Assembly (NCBI GenBank): GCA_015487455.1
Contig: WFPR01000080.1
Coordinates: 1-12,459 of the forward strand
Source: Candidatus Bipolaricaulota bacterium
GTDB lineage: Bacteria > Bipolaricaulota > Bipolaricaulia > RBG-16-55-9
Length of the DNA: 12,459 nt
Direction of reading: 5' to 3'
Part shown: positions 6,113-12,459 of the stretch, piece by piece
Layout: every line of letters begins with the position of its first letter
Numbering within the stretch: position 1 is the stretch's first letter
The notes under the pieces: generated by a model
The model's database searches: none
What the model was told of the DNA's origin: nothing
Seen by the model: only the letters and a program-made list of their open reading frames with translations
Translations under genes and position numbers: made by a program

Positions 6113-7380
6113 ATGACGCGATGGACGAGGCGGGCGTTCCTCGCGTGGGGCGCTCGAGGGCTGCTGACGGTGACGGTCGCGCTGGGGGGCGGGGGCGCAT
6201 TCGGGCTCGAGCGCAAGCTGAAGAGCTCGTGATCGGGCACCAGGCCCCGCTGACGGGGGCCGTCGCCGCGTTCGGGCGGTGGCACAATCGGGCCCTGCGG
6301 GCGGCCGTCGAGCGCCTGAACGCCCGAGGGGGGCTCGCCGGGCGGCCGGTGCGCCTGGCCACCGAGGACGGGGCCTCGACCCCCGAGACGGGCCAGGAGG
6401 CGTTCAAGAAGCTCGTGCTGCAGCACGGGGCCGCCTTCGTGATCGGCTCCGTCTGGTCAGGGACGAACCTGGCGACCGCCCCCCTGGCCCGCGAGCTCAA
6501 GACGCCCTACTTCCCGCAGGGGATCGCCACCGAGATCGTCGGGCCGCAGGGCAACCGCTACATCTTCAAGAGCTACCACACCGTGCGGGCGGCGGTCTGG
6601 GCCGGGGCCGAGTGGGCCGTGCAACATCTGGGCCGGCGCTGGACGATCGTCGCCTCGCAGATCGAGTTCGCCCAATCCCAAGCTCGAGACTGGCGGCTCA
6701 AGCTCGCAGAGCTGGGCGCTGAAGTTCTTGACGTGATCACCGTCCCGTTCCGCCCGACGGATTTTTTGCCTTACCTCAGCAAAGTTGATCTTGAGCGCAC
6801 CGAGGTGCTCTACCACGCGTTCACGGCCGTGGACACCGCCCGCTTCCTCCAGGCCGCCCACGAGCTGGGCGTGCAAGGGCGCGTCGCGCTGTTGGGGCTG
6901 ATCGAGGGGATCGACGTCTTGGACACGGACAGCCCGGCGTTCGAGGGGGCGTACTTCATCTCGGGGTACCCGCGCCGGGCCGACCAGGTCCCCGAGGAGC
7001 TGCGGCCCTTCGATCGGGCGTATCGGGAGGCCGTGGGGATCGACGCCGAGGGGCGGGCCGCCGACGGGAGCGTCGTCCCCATCGCGGACCTGTTCGGCAG
7101 CTGGCAGGCGCTCTCGCTGATCGCCCGCGCCGTGGAGGCCGTGGGCTGGCGCTCCCCGGGCGACCACCCCGCCCTCATCGAGTACCTGGAGGGCTTCGCG
7201 TGGGAGGCGAGCGAGGACTTCCCCCAAGGCGCCGGCTTCTTGCGCGCTCAAGATCACTTAGCGTTCCACGACCACTACGTCGAGCGGGTCGAGCGGGGGC
7301 GGCTTCGGGTGCTGGAGCGCCTCCCCCGGGCGCGCTCGCTCTACGAGCCCCTGGCCGACTATACTACGCAAGGGCTCTGA
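6113..7380 (+). CDS. Substrate-binding protein of Liv/HAAT ABC importer (SBP2), signal peptide and body in different frames
   Basis: This is a type I (Peripla_BP_6) binding protein of about 420 residues for the rightward importer. The body reads from VIGHQAPLTGAVAAFGRWHN through FVIGSVWSGTNLATAPLA to the C-terminus without a stop. Its own frame opens at an ATG at 6121, but that N-terminus is polar. The ATG at 6113, which has the better ribosome-binding site, encodes a Tat signal (MTRWTRRAFLAWG, then LLTVTVALGGGG) in another frame that stops at 6230-6232. A -1 shift at the G-rich run 6184-6195 joins signal to body, with a plausible cleavage site AQA-EE at 6220. This may be a one-base error, a real mutation or programmed slippage. 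The pocket region (FPQGIATEI) differs from the Ser-rich one in SBP1, so the ligand probably differs. Confidence 0.85.
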
Positions 7381-7391
7381 GGGCCCTTGCG
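7367..7391 (+). promoter_or_regulatory. Perfect 9-bp hairpin at the SBP2-livH junction
   Basis: CGCAAGGGC (7367-7375) and GCCCTTGCG (7383-7391) form a perfect 9-bp stem with a 7-nt loop containing the SBP2 stop codon TGA. The livH ATG is only 3 nt beyond the stem, so the hairpin would also cover its weak ribosome-binding region. There is no U-tract, so it is not a typical terminator. I infer differential expression of binding protein over permease. Confidence 0.6.
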
Positions 7392-7394
7392 CCC

Positions 7395-8288
7395 ATGCTC
7401 GCGCTCGTGCTCTTTCAGCTGCTCAACGGCTTCGTCTGGGGCTGGGTCGTGGCCCTGATCGCCCTGGGGCTCAACCTGGTGTACGGGGTGCTGCGGATCG
7501 TCAACGTGGCCCACGGGGCGTTCTACATGCTGGGGGCCGTCGGCGCCTACGCGCTGCTGGAGGCGCTCTCGGGGTGGGCCGCCCCGTATGGCGTAAAATT
7601 CGCGCTGGCGCTGCTCGTCGTGCCGCCTTCGGTGGGGCTGCTGGGCGTTCTGATCGAGGGGGCGCTGCTCCGCCCCCTCATCGCCAAGCCCGTGCTCACC
7701 GTCATCGCGACCTTCGCCCTGCTGCTGATCCTCCAACAGGGGGTCCAGCTCGCGCTGCCGGGGGAGGTCCACACCCTGGCCAAGCCGCTCCCGGGCGGCG
7801 TCCCGCTCCTCGGGCTGCGCTACCCTTTGTATCATTTGGCGCTCGCGGGCGTCGCCGCGCTGCTCCTCGGGCTCGTGGCCCTGTTTCTCTACAAGACGCG
7901 GTTCGGGGTCTGGGCCCGGGCCGTGCGCCAGGACCGCGAGCTGGCGCTGGCGCTGGGCATCCCCGTCCCCCGGGTGTACGGCCTGACGGTCGGGCTGGGG
8001 ACGGCGCTGGCCGCCGCGGCGGGCGTCCTGGTCGCGCCGATCGTGGCCGTCGAGGCGACCATGGGCATGGACATCCTGATCGAGGCCTTCATGGTCGTGA
8101 TCGTCGGGGGCCTGGGGAGCCTGCGCGGCGCGGTGGTCGCGGCGCTGCTGCTGCGCCTCGTCGAGGGCCTCCTGGCCGTCTGGGTGGAGCCTGTCGCCGC
8201 CCGGGCCCTCGCGCTCCTGCTCATGGGGGCGCTCCTGCTCATCCGGCCTGAGGGCCTCTTCGGCGCTCCCGAGCCGGAGGAGGCGTGA
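7395..8288 (+). CDS. livH: LivH-type inner-membrane permease (second cassette)
   Basis: This is a 297-residue permease. LivH features are the start MLALVLFQLLNGFVWGWVVA, GVLRIVNVAHGAFYMLGAVG (31-50), the coupling loop ARAVRQDRELALALGIP (174-190) and VVIVGGLGSLRGAVVAALLL (234-253), ending in LIRPEGLFG (282-290). The open frame extends upstream to 7200, but those residues lie antiparallel to no known family and overlap SBP2. The ATG at 7395, 14 bp after the SBP2 stop, fits homology and typical length. The Shine-Dalgarno is weak (GAGGG around 7379) and sits inside the junction hairpin. It is clearly different in sequence from the LivH of the other cassette. Confidence 0.93.
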   Translation: MLALVLFQLLNGFVWGWVVALIALGLNLVYGVLRIVNVAHGAFYMLGAVGAYALLEALSGWAAPYGVKFALALLVVPPSVGLLGVLIEGALLRPLIAKPVLTVIATFALLLILQQGVQLALPGEVHTLAKPLPGGVPLLGLRYPLYHLALAGVAALLLGLVALFLYKTRFGVWARAVRQDRELALALGIPVPRVYGLTVGLGTALAAAAGVLVAPIVAVEATMGMDILIEAFMVVIVGGLGSLRGAVVAALLLRLVEGLLAVWVEPVAARALALLLMGALLLIRPEGLFGAPEPEEA

Positions 8289-8293
8289 TCGCC

Positions 8294-9478
8294 ATGCCCG
8301 TGTCCAAGCCCACGCCCGCGCCCGCCCTGCGCCCGCGCTCGCGCGCGCGCCCCGAGCTGTTGGGGGTTCTGCTCGTCGTCGGGCTCTTGGCGCTCGTCCC
8401 GTGGGCGCTCGGCCCCTTCGAGCGCGGCCTGCTGCTCAGGATGCTGATCTGGGGCCTCTTCGCCCTGAGCTTCGACGTCGTGTTCGGCTACGCGGGGCTG
8501 CTCAGCCTGGGGCACTCCGTGTACTTCGGGCTGGGGGCCTACGGCGCCGCGTGGACGCTTTTGGCCTTGCATTCGAGCGCGAGCCCGGGCGCGGGCTTGG
8601 GCACGGGCATGGCTCTGGGCGTCGTCCTCCCGCTGCTGGCGGGGCTGGGGCTTGGGGGGCTGATCGCGATCGGGCTCGCCCCCCTGCTGGTGCGGACGGG
8701 CCGCCACGGGTTCATCATCGCCACGGCCGTGACGGCCCTGATCGCCTTCACGCTCGCCCAGAGCCGCCGCGACCTGACGGGCGGGGACGACGGGCTGACC
8801 CTGCCCCCCCTGCCGCTGGCGCTCGGGGGCTGGCGGGTGGGCTGCGCCGACCCCGGCCCCGCGTACGGGCTCGTGCTGCTTCTAGTTGCGATGACGGTCG
8901 CGCTGTACGGGGCGATCGTCCGCGGCCCGGTGGGCCTGGCGCTGCGCCTGGTGCGGGAGAACGAGCGGCGGGCCGAGGCGCTGGGCTTCGACGTGCTCCG
9001 GGTGAAGGCGCTGGCCTTCGCGCTGGGCGGGGCGGGGGCGGCGCTCGCCGGGGCGCTCTACGCGCTGACGAGCTGCCACGTCTCCACGCGGGTCTTCCAC
9101 TGGCTCGTCTCCGCGGACGCGCTCATCTGGACGCTCTTCGGCGGCGCGGGGACGCTCGTCGGGCCGCTGCTCGGGACGGCCGTCTTCCTCGCGCTGCGCG
9201 AGGGGCTGAGCGGCCTCTGGCCCCCGGGCTACCCCATCCTCGTCGGGCTGGCGCTGCTCCTCACCGTGCGGGCCTTCCCGGAGGGGCTCCTCGGGCTCGT
9301 CCTTGGGCTCGCCCGCGGGGCCGCGCGGTGGGCGTGGCCGGGCCGGACGGGCCGGACGGCCCGGGAAGCCCGTAATGGGATGAGCGATGGAGATGGAACG
9401 GGCGAAAAGCGTGCTGCGGGCCGAGGGGGTGCGCAAGGCGTTCGACGGGCTGCGGGCCGTCGACAACGTCGATTTTGA
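8294..9478 (+). CDS. livM: LivM-type inner-membrane permease (second cassette), atypical tail overlapping livG
   Basis: This is a 394-residue permease that pairs with the preceding LivH. It has a Pro- and Arg-rich cytoplasmic N-terminus (1-20), then the LivM motif FGYAGLLSLGHSVYFGLGAY (64-83), the LTGGDDGL loop (161-168), the coupling loop RLVRENERRAEALGFDVL (218-235), and FGGAGTLVGPLLG (282-294). The expected end is near FPEGLLGLVLG (328-338), but the frame runs on for about 55 Arg-, Gly- and Ala-rich residues, overlapping livG by 92 bp. A late frameshift is possible: the neighbouring frame stops at TAA 9373-9375. Two starts compete: ATG 8294, 10 nt after GGAGGAGG, and GTG 8285, which overlaps the livH stop by 4 bp. 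I prefer the ATG. Confidence 0.88.
   Translation: MPVSKPTPAPALRPRSRARPELLGVLLVVGLLALVPWALGPFERGLLLRMLIWGLFALSFDVVFGYAGLLSLGHSVYFGLGAYGAAWTLLALHSSASPGAGLGTGMALGVVLPLLAGLGLGGLIAIGLAPLLVRTGRHGFIIATAVTALIAFTLAQSRRDLTGGDDGLTLPPLPLALGGWRVGCADPGPAYGLVLLLVAMTVALYGAIVRGPVGLALRLVRENERRAEALGFDVLRVKALAFALGGAGAALAGALYALTSCHVSTRVFHWLVSADALIWTLFGGAGTLVGPLLGTAVFLALREGLSGLWPPGYPILVGLALLLTVRAFPEGLLGLVLGLARGAARWAWPGRTGRTAREARNGMSDGDGTGEKRAAGRGGAQGVRRAAGRRQRRF
9338..9364 (+). repeat. GC-rich inverted repeat near the end of livM
   Basis: CCGGGCC (9338-9344) and GGCCCGG (9358-9364) are perfect 7-bp arms around a 13-base loop. The loop region carries a tandem GGGCCGGAC-type repeat. It lies 22 bp before the livG start and within the questionable tail of LivM, so it could be an mRNA structure or a spot prone to sequencing or replication slippage. 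In DNA this GC-rich, chance is also possible. Confidence 0.4.
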
Positions 9479-10117
9479 GCTGAGGGCGGGCGAGGTCGTC
9501 GCGCTCATCGGCCCGAACGGCGCGGGGAAGACGACCCTGCTCAACGTGCTATCGGGCCAGCTGCGCCCGGACGCCGGGCGGGTCGTCCTGGCCGGGCGGG
9601 ACGTGACGCGGTGGCCGCCCCACGCGCGGGCGCGGGCGGGCCTGGCCCGCACGTTTCAAATTCCGCAGCTCGCTCCCTCGCTGACGGTGCGGGAGCACGT
9701 TGAAGCGGCGCGGCTGCGCGGCCGGCTGCGCGGGCGCCGTCCCGAGCCCGAGGGGCTGCTACACGCCGTCGGCTTGGGCGACAAGCGCGACGTCCCGGCG
9801 GGGGCGCTCGCCCACGGCGACCGGCGGCTGCTCGAGCTGGCGCTGGCGCTGGCGCTCGAGCCCAAAGCGCTGCTGCTGGACGAGCCCGCCGCGGGCCTCA
9901 GCCCCGCGGAGGTCGAGCGCTTCTTGCAGCTCGTCCGGGGGCTGCGCGCGGAGCGCGACGACCTCGCCATCCTGCTCGTCGAGCACGACATGGACGTGGT
10001 GTTCGAGCTGGCCGAGCGCGTGGTCGTGCTGCACCGGGGGCGGGTGCTCGCCGAGGGGCCGCCCCCGGCGATTCGAGAGCACCCCGACGTCCAGGCGGTG
10101 TACCTGGGGGCGAGGCC

Positions 10118-10121
<4 letters not shown>
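9387..10121 (+). CDS. livG: LivG-type ABC transporter ATP-binding protein (second cassette)
   Basis: This is a 244-residue ATPase. It has Walker A GPNGAGKTT (42-50), Q-loop Gln91 in ARTFQIPQL, Walker B ALLLDEP (161-167), H-loop His200 in LVEHDMD, and the LivG-like end REHPDVQAVYLGA. The ABC signature is unusual: LAHGD (141-145) where LSGGQ or the LivG form LAYGQ would be expected. The helical region before it is also short. The gene starts inside the livM frame, at ATG 9387; an in-frame ATG at 9393 is an alternative, since homology begins only at VLRAEGVRKAF. The stop overlaps the start of livF by 4 bp (GTGA), so the two ATPases are probably translated together. Confidence 0.93.
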
Positions 10122-10861
<740 letters not shown>

Positions 10862-10877
10862 CTCGAGTGTCCAGCTG
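10862..10877. other. 16-bp convergent junction without visible terminator
   Basis: Only 16 bp separate the livF stop from the stop of the opposing beta-helix gene. No hairpin with a T-run is present here or in the neighbouring gene ends on either strand; only a CTCGAG palindrome is seen. The two transcripts probably overlap at their 3' ends or rely on Rho-dependent ending. Confidence 0.5.
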
Positions 10878-12459
10878 TTACGGCAGGCAGACCTGGCCGT
10901 CGGGGCCGTCCCGGAAGGGGTGGTCGCCGGGGTTGCCCTTTCCCGCTTGGTTGCCCGTGGTGTTGTTGCCCTCCACAACCACGTCTTGTAGCGCCACTTC
11001 GCCTTCAAAGGAATCCCAGGGGTAGCCGCAGACGGCGAGCTTGGCCGCGATGCCCCAGTCGGCGTTGCCCCGCACCTCGGAGCGGCTCACCTTCAGTCGG
11101 AGGTTCCTGTCGACGGTGATCCCGTTACAAAGGACGTTTGGATCTTCACAGCGGGTGTCCAAGCCGTTTTCCTCGACGATTGAGTCCTCGAGCTCGACGA
11201 CGCCGGGCTCCGACGAGAAGGCATCGGTGGAGAGGCTCAGGCCGTGAAGGCTGTTTTGGCGAACGATCGCGGCGCGCAACTTAAGCCGGACGGGGCCTTC
11301 CGTCCGGACCCCCGATGAGGGCCAGCGGGCGCCGTTTCCCTCGATGAGCACGTCGATCAGCGTGGCTTGGGCCTCCTCTTCAAGCGCCACGCCCTCGTTC
11401 CCGTTGTTCGCGATTTGGCCCTTCTCCAAGTGCAGCGTGGCGCTCCCCCTTAGGTCGATTCCGTCGCCCGTGTTCCCCTCCACGCGGAGGTTTTGAGCGT
11501 TAAGCCGGGCACCCCCGTGGAGCAGGAGACCGGGGCCCCGATTGGCGTAGACCCGGACGTCGCGGAAGGTCGCGGTGGCCTGCCCGCCCAGGACGATCCC
11601 GCTGTAACCCAGGTGGTGGGCCACCTCAACCCGCTCGAGGACGAGCCCTTGGCCGTAGAGGAGGAAGCCCATGAGGCGGGAGAAGCTCGTCCTCAGGTCG
11701 CGAACCGTAACTCCTTGAACATCCGCGATTGTCGAGATCGTCCCATCGATCGTGGTGCGCTCAAGCCCGGCGCCCTTCAGCGTCACGGGCTTCCAGATCG
11801 TAAGCCCCCCTTGGAACGTCCCCTCGGCGACGTGCACCGTGCCGCCCGGAGCGACGGCGTCGATCGCCTCCTGGAGCGTGGGGTAGTCCTCGGGCACCCG
11901 CACTTCCTGGCGACCCGTCGGCGGGACCAGGGGCCGACGGATCGAGGCTGGGGCGTAGCCGCAAAGATCGACCGCGTTGTCCCGCATGGTGTTGTCCGAG
12001 CCCGTCACGCGAACGCCTGGCTCCTCGACGAGGATCGCGCACTCCTTATGGCCCTCAATGCGGTTCCCGCTCAGCTCGACGAGGGCTGTGCCCTTGGCGA
12101 ACAACGCCTCCTCGGCGTTGTCGGCCAGGACGGAGTCGCGCACGACGAGTTGGCCGGAATCGAGGGCTGTAAGCCCCCGCCAAGTGTTCCCCTCGATCGC
12201 GCTTTGTTCGACGACGACGCGGGCCTGCCCGGCCACGACCACCGCGATCCCGTCGTTGCCCGACAGGGTCGACCTCGTGATCGTCACGAGCGCCTCGTCG
12301 CCCGCGATCACAGCCCCCTCGTCGTTGTCGACGATGCGGCTGTCGGCGACCTCCAGCGTGGCCCGGTCGAGCAAGCCGATCGGAGGGGCGAACGTTTGGT
12401 TGTCGCGGATCTCGGCCCCTTCGATCCTCGCCCACGCCCGCTCCCCGAGCGCGATCCCC
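10878..12459 (-). CDS. Right-handed parallel beta-helix repeat protein, N-terminus beyond window
   Basis: The frame is open from the right edge to the TAA at 10878, giving at least 526 residues; the start lies outside. A TTG at 12374 is not needed as a start because the frame continues upstream with the same repeat type (ARIEGAEIRDN). Coils of about 22-25 residues recur, with Asn-Gly turns such as IVDNDEGAVIAG, LSGNDGIAVVVAG, IEGNTWRGL and VEGNTGDGIDLRG, as in NosD or pectate-lyase-like PbH1 folds. A second helix begins at RVPEDYPTLQEAIDAVAPGG (187-206), a typical N-cap, after a linker with LCGYAPASIRRPLVPP. Six Cys residues (140, 166, 437, 444, 477, 524) suggest an exported protein. Base composition looks somewhat less GC-rich than the transporter genes. 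Function is unknown: a structural, adhesive or glycan-acting role is possible, and no catalytic site is evident. Confidence 0.85.
   Translation of the reverse strand, partial: GIALGERAWARIEGAEIRDNQTFAPPIGLLDRATLEVADSRIVDNDEGAVIAGDEALVTITRSTLSGNDGIAVVVAGQARVVVEQSAIEGNTWRGLTALDSGQLVVRDSVLADNAEEALFAKGTALVELSGNRIEGHKECAILVEEPGVRVTGSDNTMRDNAVDLCGYAPASIRRPLVPPTGRQEVRVPEDYPTLQEAIDAVAPGGTVHVAEGTFQGGLTIWKPVTLKGAGLERTTIDGTISTIADVQGVTVRDLRTSFSRLMGFLLYGQGLVLERVEVAHHLGYSGIVLGGQATATFRDVRVYANRGPGLLLHGGARLNAQNLRVEGNTGDGIDLRGSATLHLEKGQIANNGNEGVALEEEAQATLIDVLIEGNGARWPSSGVRTEGPVRLKLRAAIVRQNSLHGLSLSTDAFSSEPGVVELEDSIVEENGLDTRCEDPNVLCNGITVDRNLRLKVSRSEVRGNADWGIAAKLAVCGYPWDSFEGEVALQDVVVEGNNTTGNQAGKGNPGDHPFRDGPDGQVCLP

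Noticed and set aside
7200..7394. N-terminal extension of the second LivH to 7200
   Set aside because: It would overlap SBP2 by about 180 bp in another frame, with low-complexity residues. The ATG at 7395 fits the family.

Overview
The window is about 12.5 kb of GC-rich bacterial DNA (near 70% GC by eye), tightly packed, with overlapping start and stop codons and no tRNA, rRNA, insertion sequence or CRISPR array. The organism cannot be named. It is a GC-rich bacterium with sigma70-type promoters (TTGACA -35 boxes) and Tat-type signal peptides on its solute-binding proteins. An uncultivated or thermophilic lineage is possible but unproven.

Nearly all of it is two complete or near-complete ABC importers of the branched-chain amino acid (Liv/HAAT) family, arranged head to head. 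Leftward from about 5219 run: a GntR/FadR-type regulator, a Tat-signal substrate-binding protein (SBP1), permeases LivH and LivM, and ATPases LivG and LivF (LivF cut by the left edge). Rightward from 5442 run: a TetR-type regulator, a second substrate-binding protein (SBP2), LivH, LivM, LivG and LivF. The two cassettes mirror each other in gene order but their proteins differ clearly, so they are not a recent duplication and probably carry different solutes. Last, a long right-handed beta-helix protein gene converges on the second cassette and runs off the right edge.

The 222-bp region between the two regulators holds back-to-back promoters. The rightward one (TTGACA-N17-TAGGCT) is followed by a perfect 14-bp palindrome, a likely TetR operator. 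The leftward one (TTGACA-N18-TACAAA) is followed by a GT-N3-AC palindrome of FadR-family type joined to three 8-bp direct repeats. This suggests each regulator controls itself and its own transporter.

Both cassettes share the same post-transcriptional layout. Each SBP gene follows an A-rich, G-poor leader and a strong Shine-Dalgarno sequence, and each SBP-livH junction can form a GC-rich hairpin. This would fit high binding-protein output relative to permease. The oddest point is SBP2: a typical Tat signal peptide lies in one frame and the mature protein in another, with a G-rich run and a possible -1 slippery heptamer between them.
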